From Pontederia crassipes (Eukaryota; Streptophyta; Magnoliopsida; Commelinales; Pontederiaceae), in the NCBI GenBank assembly GCA_030549335.1, contig CM060195.1:17539501-17603500 (forward strand): a stretch of 64,000 nt of DNA, written 5' to 3'. The position numbers and the translations under genes are program-made. Below, piece by piece: positions 46,020 to 57,219 of this stretch. The stretch's first letter is position 1. Each line of letters starts with the position of its first letter. Below the pieces are notes generated by a model, which did not search any database, was not told where the DNA came from, and worked only from the letters and a program-made list of their open reading frames with translations.

Positions 46020-47165
46020 GAATCTTACGCTCGGATCTCTCTTATCAACAAAAGAGGAAATTCTTCTTCGACATCAAACATTATTTCTGGAACGAGCTGT
46101 ACCTCTTTAAAAAATGTGTTGATGGAATATATCGAAGATGCATTCTAGAAGAAAATCAATCTTCTATACTTCGGGAATGCCATTCATCCCCTTATGGTTG
46201 TCACGAAGGACATCAGAAAAGCCTCCAAAGTGCTCCAGATAGGTTTCTATTGGCCAACTCTATTCAAAGATGCAACTAATTTCATAAAATCCTATGATGC
46301 TTGTCAAAGAATGGAAAACATAGGAAGAAGAAATGAGGCACCCCAACAACCAATACTAGAAGTAGAAATCTTTGACGTATGTGGAGTCGATTATATGGGT
46401 CCATTTCCCTCCTCATTTGGCTACAAATTCATACTTCTAGCAGTAGACTATGTTTCAAAATGGATCGAAGCAGTTTCCACAGTTGTAGTAGATTCAAAGT
46501 TCGTCACCATGCTCTTCAAAGACCCTATATTTCCAAGATTTGGGGTGCCCAGATTGATCATCAGTGATGGAGGCTCACATTTTATCGAAAGAAGTTTTGA
46601 AAACCTACTGATCAAATATGGAGTCAAGCATAGAGTCTTTACTACGTATCACCCACAGACTAATGGGAAAGCTAAAGTTTTCAATAGAGAAAAAAAAACG
46701 ATTTTGGAAAAAATAGTCTCTGTAACAAGGAAAGATTGGAGCAAGAAAATTAATGAAGCATTATGGCATATCACACCACGTATAAAACTTCGATAGGAAC
46801 GACACCATTCAGGCTGATCTAAGACAAATACTATCATTTACCAGTGGAGTTGGAGCATAAAGCATTCTGGGCAATCAAAGCGCTCTACTATGACTTCCAA
46901 ATAGCTATCGGGAAATGACTATTATAGCTCAACTAATTAGATGAACTACGACTAGATGCTTACAACAATTCTTGTCTTTATAAAGAACGAGCAAGGAAAT
47001 GGTATGACAACCGCATATTGCAAAAGAAGTTTAAGGCGGGCGATCAGGTTTTACTATTTAATTCCCGCTTACATCTTTTTTTGGGAAAGCTACAGACAAG
47101 ATGGTTAGGGCCATCCACCGTTGAGAAAGTCTATACTCTTGGAGCAGTGGACATAAAAAATGGCA
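46020..47165 (+). pseudogene. E1 integrase, broken
   Basis: The zinc part (CHSSPYGCH near 46180, YDACQRMENIGRRNE) precedes the core. Catalytic Asp residues are in VCGVDYMGPFPSSF and LIISDGGSHFIERSF. At the third site the usual Gln-Ala-Glu reads KAKVFNRE, so Glu is replaced by Lys. The C-terminal part (EALWHITPRIKLR) stops at 46794-46796 and fragments continue to 47165 (YKERARKWYDNRILQKKFKA). Confidence 0.85.
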
Positions 47166-47459
47166 ATTAAAATTTTTTTAAAGTCAACAGACAAAGGTGG
47201 AAACAATACAATCCTAGCGCTGAAGAATTCAAGGAGGTCTTGTACCTACGACCAGAACACTAAAAATCTAGCCACTATGTTGAACCAACGATATTAAAAA
47301 AAGGGCGCTACTAGGAGGCAACCGAACCACATAAATTGTCATCAGCCACATCAGCATCCACATAAGCTCCAAAATTCTTAAAATCACCTGAAAAGTACAC
47401 CACATAGATTCGGTTGAGAATTCCAATAAAATCTATGAGCATATTACTCAACCGACCAA

Positions 47460-49014
47460 CTTGCCTATCCCCACACGCCCAAGACGGCGATGCCTCAAAT
47501 TCCCACACCGCCATGATCTCCTACATCCCCACCCCACCCACACGCCGACCTCTTCATCCCAGAACATCATCCCCAAAATCCCTTTAGACCCTTTTCTCTC
47601 CCGACGATCATCCCCAGCTCACCTCACCCAAGAGTCGGACAGCAACAATGAAGTGCACCTGAACATCTTTCGACTCCGACACCAATAGTTCCTCGGAGTC
47701 CATCCGACATCACCTACGTCCAGACAGTCTTCTATGGAAGCCATCACACATGAGACGACCAGACGAAAGTGAAGAGGCACTACACTTGGAACATAGCCAG
47801 TGCAAAAAAAATTCTTCTACTAGGTTCTTATACCATACCACTCTTGAACCACTCGGCATCTTTGATGGCATTAGAATTCTTTTACATAGGGCACATTCGA
47901 TGCCCTTTTTCATGAAACGCTGGGACCTCTAAGAAGAGATAGCGGAAGAATTCATCGGAACGATGTTCTGTGTACATCGTGATGATGTTGATGTGCCTGA
48001 TTGTATTGATTTTCGCCTCTACAACCAGAATTTTTCTTTGACCCTTGACACTTTCGCCCGTTTCTTAAATCTTCCGAACTCTAACCCCAAAACCCCTCCT
48101 CCCAACTTCTCTGTCCATGAAGTTTGGTACCAGCTTACAGGGATGCGCGCCAACAATGCCCTCCAACTCGTTAGCCGTAATATTAAAAATCATGTTTTTC
48201 GATGCCTCCACATCTTGCTGACCAACACCATCCTTATTCGCCCAAATGACTATGACATGGATCTCATTTCCGCTGATGAACTCTTCATCCTGTGGTGTCT
48301 CCTGACTAACTCGGAGATCAACCTTACGGCTTTCCTCCTGCAAACCATGCTCAAAGAATCCACCCGCGAGTGTGACCTAATCCTCTGTGGCAATTTCATC
48401 TCAGCCATTGCCGAACATTATGTGCTTATAGGTAACACCAATCAGGTACCAACCAACCACCTCAACTTGGACTTCCTGAGACACGAAGGAGTCCTCATCA
48501 CAATTAATGGACGCAATTTGTGGCGACAAGCCGATCCCACAGAACTCCTCCCGCTGCCTAACGCCCAGAAGACAACAATCCTAGAAGGTAGGAATTGGTG
48601 AATGAACGATTTCATCCAAGTCTCACGACCAATCCCAACGTTACCTCCCTGCATATTCGAGTCTATTGCATCTCTACGAGCTCCTTCTACACCCAGAACA
48701 AGAAGAACCGCAGTCGTGTCTTCCTCTTCATATGCACCAAATGCCCCACGTCCTGCACTAGACACCTCAACCGATAAATTAAACCTAATTTTAGAATAAG
48801 TGAATAAGCTAGTAGAATTCAATGCCTGCAACCATGAAGACATTCAGGCATTAAAATATCAGCTCAACAGTATGGAACAACAAGGTCTCTCCCATGTCAA
48901 CAAAATCCAAGAGGTAGAATTGGTGCAAAATTCTATCCCCACCACCCTCAGTGACATCCAACAAGTCACTGACCGACTGGTGGAGCTCGCACCTCCTCCT
49001 GGTCCCTCTTCCTA
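47460..49014 (+). pseudogene. E1 extra ORF downstream of integrase (Athila ORF / env position)
   Basis: The longest open part is 47963-48601: CIDFRLYNQNFSLTLDTFAR, FLNLPNSNPKTPPPNFSVHE, VWYQLTGMR, LHILLTNTILIRPNDYDMDL, STRECDLILCGNFISAIAEH. Stops lie at 47930-47932, 48599-48601 and 48797-48799. The Ser/Pro-rich segment and a C-terminal heptad-like stretch (DIQALKYQLNSMEQQGLSHV) end at 49013-49015. It matches E2 33191-34090 in order and motifs. No signal peptide or clear transmembrane helix is visible, so an envelope role is unsupported. Function unknown. Confidence 0.68.
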
Positions 49015-49972
49015 GCATGATCGACACTGAGGGTAGTGTCGAGTTCAAGTTTGGGGGAGAGGGCGATATGGTACATTTCTCTCTTTACTTATTGTTGTAT
49101 ACCACTCACTCTAATTCTTATTGCTATGTCATAATTTCCTCTTTTCGAGACAATTTAGCCCCTATAATTGAAATTTTTTATGATATCTGAGAAGTAGGAG
49201 ATGTTTTCACTCCCCCATAATCTTGGCCCTTTGTTTCTCTCTTAAGTCATGTTCAAGGACACCCTGCCAAACTGATGAAATTTGAAGCACTTCATGACTA
49301 CCATTCATTGCTCTAAGTGTTGGGTCGTGGCTTGAAGAAAGTTGCCAAGCGAAGCTTTAGACGCCCGACGAGTAATCCTATTCATGGTCAAACGTTATTT
49401 CTACTAAGCCAATTAATAATTGTATCTCTGTTGAATGCTCTAGTGCAGTTAAGCTTAGCAAAAGTAAGTGAAAACAAAGCAAAGAAAAGAGGGCTGGTAT
49501 AGCTCCAGAAGGTACAAAAAGGGTGTACTTTGGAACCTGGATGAGTTCGAGTGACTAGATCCAAGGGGTTTATGTCTGACAACCTAAGAGCAACTGCCCT
49601 GTGATCTGACGATAAAAAACCCACGACATAGACCACCCAGTGCACTATGGATAATCACATGAGTACCAGATCAATGAAAAGAAATTGCAATCAGTAGTGA
49701 AAGTACCTGTCAATAAACAAAATCCCATGCTGCACTTGTGGATGCAACATTGATATCTTTATTATCAGGCCATCATGCTTTATTTTCTCTTTATGAGCTG
49801 AATTTAAAAATATTTTGCACATAAACACCTTCATTAAGCAGGGTCATTTGGAAAAGTGAAGAGGCACTTGAGTAGTGAATGTAAAATATGAATGACGAGA
49901 AGAGTAATTGGCAAATAGGGTGGAAATTGAAAGTTTTGCCTTGAACATTGCTTGAGGACAAGCAAACATCCA
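49015..49972 (+). other. E1 3' non-coding region with internal polypurine tract
   Basis: TCGACACT-GAGGGT-AGTGTCGA (49021-49042) can form a hairpin and is directly followed by AAGTTTGGGGGAGAGGG (49047-49063). The same order exists in E2. The rest is non-coding. Confidence 0.65.
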
Positions 49973-49986
49973 AGCTTGGGGGAGTT
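49973..49986 (+). promoter_or_regulatory. E1 polypurine tract
   Basis: AGCTTGGGGGAGTT ends at the TG of the 3' LTR. Confidence 0.82.
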
Positions 49987-51052
49987 TGATCATCTCTTAT
50001 TTTACTTATGATTATCAGGATAAATCCGCCACCTTTGCATTGAATCATTTATTGAATTTACAAAATTAGTAATCTAATCTTTTTGAATTAGTCTAGGGGA
50101 ACTAACTATTTTTTGAAATTTGAACTTGAACGAGGGAGAAAAGAGGGGGGATAAAGGACACAAGAGAGAGAGGGAAGAGGAGGAGGAAGGGGAGATTCGA
50201 AGACGAGAAGAAGATAGAAGATGTCCAAAAACATTCTGATAGTATCGAAGCCTATGTTTGGCTAACTTTAATTTCTTTTGTGGTGTAATTGTGTCGATGC
50301 TGGATTTTGATCTCTATTGCCGTACTTCTAGACATCTAGTTTATTATGCTTCTGTTGGATTGCAATTTCCTTAATCATATTTAATCCTCATTAGATCGAA
50401 AGATCTACTTATTATTACCATCTTGTCTCATTCAAGAGAAGGGATAGATTATACCTTATTGCAGTATTTCATTAGCGTAATCTTCGTCCATTACAAATCG
50501 CCGAGAAGCCTAATTTGATAACTATTGTGAGGCGAGAGTCCATAATAGTGACTAGTTGTCTTAGATTCATTTTAATTGTTTGCATTAGAATCGCAAGATT
50601 GCATTCCGGTGATTGAGAGATTAGTTTCTTTTATGATTAGGATGAGAGATAAACTAATAAGCTATTTCCAATCCATTTATTTATGGCTCAAAGGGAGATC
50701 GACGAGTTTAGGGAGAGAGTAGTTGATTTATAAGATAAGGATCGAGAGATCATTTACCTCAAGATAGAGATTAAAACCTACAACGTTAACCAATTCATCA
50801 CAAATGGGTATTTTCTTCTGAATTCTAGTCTTTTTATTATTTGTTCTTTTACTTTATTTTTTCCTTTCAATTACGCGACAACTTTCGAGATATAAACGGG
50901 TTAACATTCTAATTTAAGTCAATGTGTTACGACATTCGTGGTTCCTACTCGACCTGTATACTTGCAGTAGTGTGGACTCTAGAGTAAAATTTAAATACGA
51001 CTAGAACTAAAGTTTCCGATGTGGGAGATCACATCTTTTAAAGTTCACGTCA
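49987..51052 (+). repeat. E1 3' LTR (1066 bp)
   Basis: TGATCATCTCTTATTTTACT to AAAGTTCACGTCA, colinear with 28786-29894. A related LTR in reverse orientation is at 62958-64000. Confidence 0.92.
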
Positions 51053-51100
51053 CCCCTCTTCCTCTTCCCCTTCCATCTGTCACCACCAATTAATCTCTCC

Positions 51101-51620
51101 TTGCTCCCTAACATGTCAACGTCATCGTCCTGCAGTTATTCGGGCCCTAATAACTCTTCACCCAAAGACCCTTTCTTAGACAAGATCACCCAAATCAGTT
51201 CCATGTTGGGCCTTGAAATCAGCCGCGTCCGCATCCGCTGGGCACTCGCAGCTGCAAAAAACAATGTGAACCGAGCGATCAACTTCCTCATCGATAGCCC
51301 AAACTCGAAGAATGATGCGATTCCGGTGACCAGCAGAGGAGATGAGATGGGCTACACCCAGCGTAGCCCATGCAATTGGTGTTCGGTGCCTGGTAGCTCC
51401 TCTCTGAGATGGTGTTTTGACGCACGACATTGGCGAGATGATATGCTACAACTCTTCGTCCAAAGACCTTCTCACGACAGGATTGATGAAATCAGTTCTA
51501 TGCTGGGTCAGGACCACCCCAGCTCGCCGGCGACGTCCCCCCCTCGCTGCTGGCCAACAAATTTTATTTTATTTTTACTATTATGTATTATTTTAAGTAC
51601 ACTTATCTAAATTTTTCGAG
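51101..51620 (+). pseudogene. UBA-like domain gene fragment
   Basis: The ATG at 51113 opens MSTSSSCSYSGPNNSSPKDP, then a UBA-like helix set (FLDKITQISSMLGLEISRVR, ALAAAKNNVNRAINFLID), a small fold that often binds ubiquitin. After about 51310 the sequence loses similarity. A second SMLG motif (DRIDEISSMLGQ, 51477-51510) repeats the first. The frame ends in a low-complexity hydrophobic tail (51608-51610). It begins 60 bp after the E1 LTR. I read it as a truncated or rearranged host gene start; the parent gene is not identified. Confidence 0.55.
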
Positions 51621-51803
51621 AGTATTTTGGTCATTTCATAATTAAAAAGATGAAAAATAACGAAAAAGTTAACAGACATTGATGGGTGAACTTAAGTGAA
51701 AAAAGCTGCATAGTTCAGAGGGGTGGTCCGCAGAATATTTGTAAGTCATTGGTAGACGCGGAAAAAGATCATAGTTCAAGAGAGGTTAGAGGAAAAAAAA
51801 CCT
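51621..51803. other. AT-rich spacer
   Basis: No gene or element end is visible. Confidence 0.4.
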
Positions 51804-52083
51804 TAAGATTACACACATATTGTGCATGAATGCACACCATATTCTCTTCTGTTTGGAATGGGCAAAGGAAGTATGTTGTGGGATTACAATTAATTTTTAT
51901 GTTTATAAAATATCATGTTTAATTGTAATCTTTTTTATATGTACAAAAAATTATCAAACTTTTAGATAATAATTAGTATATTACCATACTCCTCCAGTTA
52001 TACCCGTCACACCTCTTTAGTCCATTTTTTTCATCTATGATACTCCAACTTTAACCAGTAAACACGAGTAGTCGTGTGATCCA
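51804..52083. repeat. 280-bp direct repeat, copy 1
   Basis: TTAAGATTACACACATATTG to GTAGTCGTGTGATCC recurs at about 53228-53510 with scattered differences, 1424 bp away. No TG...CA ends, primer site or polypurine tract is found, so it is not a clear LTR. Confidence 0.8.
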
Positions 52084-52650
52084 TTACACTACATCAAAGA
52101 TAGAACATTATAATCATGTAATAATTCTTTAAACATGAAATACATCATAAGTATTCATCATCATATGGAGCTTTGATATCGAGGTTGACATAGTCAAACA
52201 TCAAGAAATTGAATAATCATAATGGGGATCATTAAGATCAAAATCGCGTAAGGCATAGTCAATTGTAAATCAAGGATAATCATAAAAAAATCAATAACAT
52301 CATTGGGCATAACCCATCATCATCGATAATTATGGTATTATTGAGCATAGTCCATCATCATAATTGTCATATCATTGGGCATAGCCCATCATCATAGGTA
52401 ATAATCTGATATGGTCCTTGTTAGGAACCTATCCTAACGATCAACAACAAAGTGAAAGCGAAAACCAAAGGAATTTATTCAAAAACACGAATCAAGGAAG
52501 CAGAAATATCGATAAGAACATGTGCATAAGAATCAATACCAAACTAATGTAATTTAAATGAATTGCAAAATAACAATTACCATCAATCCAAGTCAAAGTT
52601 CACAAGGAACAAAGAAGAAATCAATAATAATCAGCATTTTTTCTCTACAA
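52084..52650. other. Spacer with short TGGGCATAGCCCATCATCAT repeats
   Basis: Three to four copies of a CATTGGGCATA(A/G)CCCATCATCAT motif lie between about 52300 and 52400. No gene is seen. Confidence 0.55.
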
Positions 52651-53079
52651 TAGGGGTGAGCAGTTGGGACTGGGTCTCGGCTGACTCAGTCCCAACCTAG
52701 TTTGCTCCGAGTTACTGGAAAAGGAAACCCGAGGTCCGGGACGAGGTCGTCTCGATCAAATCGGGACAAAAATAGAGAATTCCTGATTTGACCAAAAAAA
52801 TAAATAAATAAAATAGTAAAAAATTAATATTATTATATAAATATGATAACTATCAATTAAGTTATATATATGATAATACCAAATAAAATATACATTTTTA
52901 TTTAAAATAAACATAAATGTAATATTTAAAAATAATTTAATCTTAATATAATATATTTAATCAGGTCGGATCGAGTTTGGGTTACAATAATCTGGACCTG
53001 ATTTCGACCTGGTTACACATCGGGTCGGGAAAAAACTCGAAAAATTCAGGTCGGTGCGAGCCGGGGCGACCAAAACCTA
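52651..53079. mobile_element. hAT-like MITE, 429 bp
   Basis: It starts TAGGGGTGAGCAGTTGGGAC, a typical plant hAT-type MITE end. The right end reverse-complemented starts TAGGTTTTGGTCGCCCC. Flanking octamers CTCTACAA (52643-52650) and CCCTACAA (53080-53087) match at seven of eight positions, the TSD length of hAT elements. The interior is AT-rich with GGTCGGG/CCCGAC arms. Confidence 0.65.
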
Positions 53080-53227
53080 CCCTACAATGAACAACCCCTC
53101 TTATTTATAGGAGGAAGTTAAGCCCATTACATAGAAAACTAAAATTTAATGGACTCAAGGCCCAACCAAAACCTAAAATTTAATAACTAAAATTTTGCAT
53201 ATCTATTGCTCTTACTTTCTTTTAGGA

Positions 53228-53510
53228 TTAAGATTACACACATATTGTGCATGAATGCACAACATATTCTCTTCTTATCGGAATGGGCAATGGAAGTATG
53301 TTGTGCACTTATGATTAATTTTTATGTTTATAAAATATCATGTTTAATTATAATCTTGTTTATATCTACAAAAAAATTTTCAAACTTTTAGACAATAATT
53401 ATATATTAGAATAATCCTCCAATTATACTAGTCACACCTCTTTAGTCCATCTTTTTTTTTCATCCATGGAACTCCAATTTAACCAGTAAGCATGAGTAGT
53501 CGTGTGATCC
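53228..53510. repeat. 280-bp direct repeat, copy 2
   Basis: Second copy of 51804-52083. Here it is preceded by TTTTGCATATCTATTGCTCT and TACTTTCTTTTAGG, a 44-bp stretch also found after the copia element at about 28349-28392. Confidence 0.8.
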
Positions 53511-53699
53511 GTCCATTTGACTCTTTTGTTGACTTTTATATATGTTCTCTCTCGTGTGATTCATGCCAGCGTCCCCTTAAACATTCTAATTAAAGCACCT
53601 AATATAACAAAAATGTATAATACATATAGATATTGAAAGAGTAAAATGTATATGCTAAGCGGCTTCTGCACCGCATCGTGTCACGCAAAAAATCAGCCG

Positions 53700-54639
53700 T
53701 CCACTAGTGAATGAACAGGGTGAGCAATCCTCCCTCCCTCCCTCTCTCTCTGCGTCTCTCTCGCGCGATCCTGCTTCCCTCTCTCTATCTCTCTGTGTCT
53801 CTCGCGCCATCCTGCCTCCCTTTTTCTCACTTTACGTCCTAACTAATAGCCCTTGCTATGCCCAGGCTCCTGCCTCCTTCCCTCTCTCTGTGCGTCCTAA
53901 CCCATATTGCTACACACACGATCATGCCTCTCTTTCTCTCTTCACATCCTAACCCCAACCGTCTCTCTCTCGCTCTCTATCTATTTCTCTCTCTCTTCCT
54001 TGATCATCTCTTCTTCTCAGTCATCGACTGTTCTCTTTCTCTAGTGGTTCTCTCTATCTCCAGGGCTAGCTCTCTCTGCATCAATTGCAAACTCCTGATC
54101 TCTCTCTCCCCTTCACACTCTCTCTTTCCATTCTCTTCTTCCCATTCACCGATGAGATCGGTTCACGAGATGCTCATCCAACTCAACGGCAGCAGCAGCG
54201 GTGATGAGTTCTCGGCTATGGGAGAGGAGATGAACCGGATGCTGAAACCCCTCATCTGCGAACTCATCCCCACTGTCGATCAACACGTGGCCTCCACCGC
54301 TAGCGCTGAGGCTTGACGAGGGCGGCGATGAGGAGACGATGGGTCCATGGTGGAAGATGAAGGGGCAGCATCGTGCGAGAGAAAGGTAGAGAGATACGCA
54401 GCATCACGTTCGAGAGAGGGATATGATCTGGCAAAGAGGGAGAGAGGGGGGGGGGGGGGGGCAGCATCGTGCGAGAGGGAGGGAAGATCGTGGATGGCTT
54501 GTAGGACCCCAAGGAACCAAGAGGAGAGAGGGACGAATTGGTGTTAAAATCGAAAATATGGATTTTACAAAATACGTCGTGAAAGCTTAAAATCGTTCAA
54601 ATCATCACAATAACAACTCACATGGTGTGACGTATTTTA
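53700..54639. other. CT-rich low-complexity region with unassigned reading frame
   Basis: 53730-54150 is dominated by CTCTCT/CCTCCCT with repeated CGTCCTAACC phrases. An ATG at 54151 opens MRSVHEMLIQLNGSSSGDEF and ends at 54314-54316 (54 codons), a frame I do not recognise. It is followed by a GA-rich part with GGCAGCATCGTGCGAGAG repeated (54365 and 54460). A run of sixteen G lies at 54446-54461. It could be a captured 5' gene part; evidence is weak. Confidence 0.4.
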
Positions 54640-55047
54640 TGTAACAATCTTGCAGTTGCGTAGGATATTGTCCACTTTGGGCCTAAGCTTGCACGGTATT
54701 CCCAAAACGCGTCCTACCAAGTCAAGGCCATGCTTCCATATATACCCAGCATCTCTCCCATGACTTATGCATGTGGAACTAATCCAAGGCATGCCTCATG
54801 CACCCTTCACCCCTTAGGGGACTCAACGTTCTCGTTGAGTGATCACACCCCACCATGCATAAAGGCTCACGCGGAGTGTCTCTGATACCATATGTAACAC
54901 CCTTGCACTTGCGTATGATATTGTCCGCTTTGTGCCTCGGCCCACACGGTTTTCCCAAAACACATCCTACCAAGTCAAGGCCATGCTCCCATATATACCC
55001 AACATCTCTCCAAGGCTGTGTGACTAATTCAAGGCATGCCTCATGCA
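54640..55047 (-). mobile_element. TRIM (miniature LTR retrotransposon), minus strand
   Basis: Two repeats, 54640-54802 (163 bp) and 54893-55047 (155 bp), are strongly similar and, on the minus strand, run TGCATGAGGCATGCC...TGTTACA. Between them is a 90-bp interior. On the minus strand it begins TATGGTATCAGAG, an initiator tRNA-Met primer site directly after the 5' LTR, and ends in CCTAAGGGGTGAAGGG, a polypurine tract before the 3' LTR. There is no coding capacity. Flanking pentamers do not match. Confidence 0.82.
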
Positions 55048-56207
55048 CCAGGTTATTGACGAGGTTCGGTCAAACCTTGGCCTACATCCCTGCTCTGACT
55101 TCTCAACCTCGAGACCGTCAGAGATTCTACTAATATGCCTTCCTTCGTTCCAAATGGGGCAAGGAAGAACCCTTTACACCAAACCACCTTTTCTCTGCTT
55201 TGAGAGGTAAGACACCTCTCATTCTAGGAAGCTTATCTATTCTCTAGCTCAAGAGCTAAGATATAGAACCTCTTTTACATAGGAACTCACACTCAACTTT
55301 CTAATAAAAGGTTTCTCTCTTTTACAACATGAACCTCACAAGAAAAAAAGAGAGAAAGAAGAGATGATTTTGCTCTAACTTCAAGAAAATAATTTTCCTT
55401 TGATTCTTGACGTTTCCCTTGAGTGCTTGATAAATTCTGAACCCCTTGATCTTCTTTTATAGGCTTCTTAACTTCATTTAGTAGTTGAGACTTGTTTCCT
55501 AATTCTGGGATCAAAATATGACCATTTTAGTGCATTTTGTGTGCTGATCGATCGTTTTGCCCCATCAGTCGATCGTTACACTTTCTTTTATGAAAAATGT
55601 GACCGTTGGCAAATTTTGCACTGTCCGATCGACCAACCGGTTGACCGGTATAGTCTCGACATTCTATTTGCTGAAATTAGGTATTTTCTGCACTGACCGG
55701 TCGACCGGTGTGCTTGACTGGTTGACTGATATTCTAGCCGGCAAGTTGACCGCCCTGCACTCTTTTGAGCATAATGTTTTGCACAATTATCCAAATGAGA
55801 TGATTTTTTATTCTATGGAAAACTAACATAATTCTCTAAAAAATTTATATTCATAATTCATCCAAAATCTAATGTGATCATAGTCAAATATTGATTCAAA
55901 GTTCAGTATACAAAATTATCCATTTCAAATAAAATATTTTAGACCTTTACTCTTTTATACATAACTTTTCGTACCAGTATCCAAATGAGATGATATTTGA
56001 TTATATGAAAAGATAATAACATTCTTTAATATTCATCTATTAATGTAAATTTCATGGGAACATAAACAAATATTAGTCGAAAATCTAGTGCATGAAGCAA
56101 CTCATTCTTATTTAGATTTTTTTCGGCATTTTGAAATATAACTCTACTCTTTCGATGTTTGTATCATCAAAATATAATTACATAGGGTATAAAAACTTTG
56201 CTCCAAC
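55048..56207 (-). repeat. 3' LTR of a decayed copia-like element, with TCGACCGG palindromes
   Basis: On the minus strand it begins TGTTGGAGCAAAGTTTTTAT at 56207, matching TGTTGGAGCAAAGTTATTGT at 58873. It runs on for up to 1.15 kb. 55540-55760 holds repeated GGTCGACCGGT/GGTTGACCGGT cores. The end near 55048 is inferred from the ACGAGGTTCGGTCAAACC-type U5 sequence next to the TRIM. Confidence 0.6.
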
Positions 56208-57219
56208 AATATCCCTCTTTTTGATGAAGACAAATCGAGAAATATGAAAAATATATAAGTTACAAAAAATTGAAAAATCAATTTTACTCCCCCTAAACCT
56301 AAGCTTTTCTTACAATTATAGATATACACATGAGTACTAACTGTAAGGTATGTTTTATATAAAGTTATATTCATATATATATATATATATGTCTCCTATA
56401 TTCATATCATATTTTCCTATATTTCTCTCCCTTTTGTTTCATCAAAAAGAAATTTGCATATGAATCACATAAGAAACAATACGTAACTTCCCTTAATCAT
56501 GCCATCTTTGAAAAATTTTATTCTCCCATTTTGTCATATAAGAAACTTGTAAAGTAATACATCATAACGAGTTGTTCCATTAAAAGATATGCGATAGGAA
56601 AAAATAACTCACCCTAAATTTATGTCTATTTTATAATGGAAAAATATGAAATCAATCTAGAGGTTATGAATAACACAAGTCTCAAAAAATGTATTAAGAA
56701 TCAAATATTGAATAAAACTTTGAGACAACAATGATATGTCAAATTGAGTTTTGTAAACTAATCATGAATTTAAACAAAAATCATATTCAAAGTGGGTGGA
56801 TGAAATAATATTTCAACATTTGTTTTGAACAAGCTCCCCCTATCACTATGACCAATTTTCTTTCTCTTTCTTTTGTTTTTTATATGTCCCTCCTTTCTTT
56901 CAAAGAAATAATAATTTGGAATTATGAGTGAGAAATCAAAACTTTGTTTTCATAACATAAAGTTTTTTAAACTTAAAATTTAAAAGTCATGATAATAAAG
57001 TAATTCTACAACTATGTAGACGTATGCTCATGAAGAAGGTTCAAAATTTATCTTATAAATTATACTTTTATCATGGTCTTCATGCCTTCACATTTTCAAA
57101 TCCACTTGTCATTTGCTTTACATGTGAGGCACACCTGAAAAACAATCATTTAGCTTTTGGTATCCAAACTTCTTTGTGTCCAATTTTGAGTCAATGTTCC
57201 TTTTGGAACCCATATCATC
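56208..57219. other. AT-rich remnant between gag and 3' LTR
   Basis: About 1 kb where pol would be expected. No pol motif is seen, so pol has been deleted or was never present. Confidence 0.5.

Larger units (their letters stand above)
28786..51052 (+). mobile_element. Athila/Tat-like Ty3/gypsy element E1, split by two insertions
   Basis: The 5' LTR is 28786-29894 and the 3' LTR 49987-51052. The gene order is gag, protease, reverse transcriptase, RNase H, integrase and an extra 3' ORF, all on the plus strand. E2 (31045-41276) sits in gag and a CACTA element (41400-43255) between gag and protease. Without them E1 is about 10.2 kb, as long as E2. The coding parts have many stops and frameshifts. 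The left LTR begins TTATCATC instead of TGATCATC, and flanking pentamers (TTCCC and CCCCT) do not match, so its own target duplication is not evident. Confidence 0.88.

Noticed and set aside
53707-54150. Protein-coding reading of the CT-rich region
   Set aside because: Frames consist of Ser/Leu/Pro repeats from CTCTCT and CCTCCCT and recur in more than one frame.
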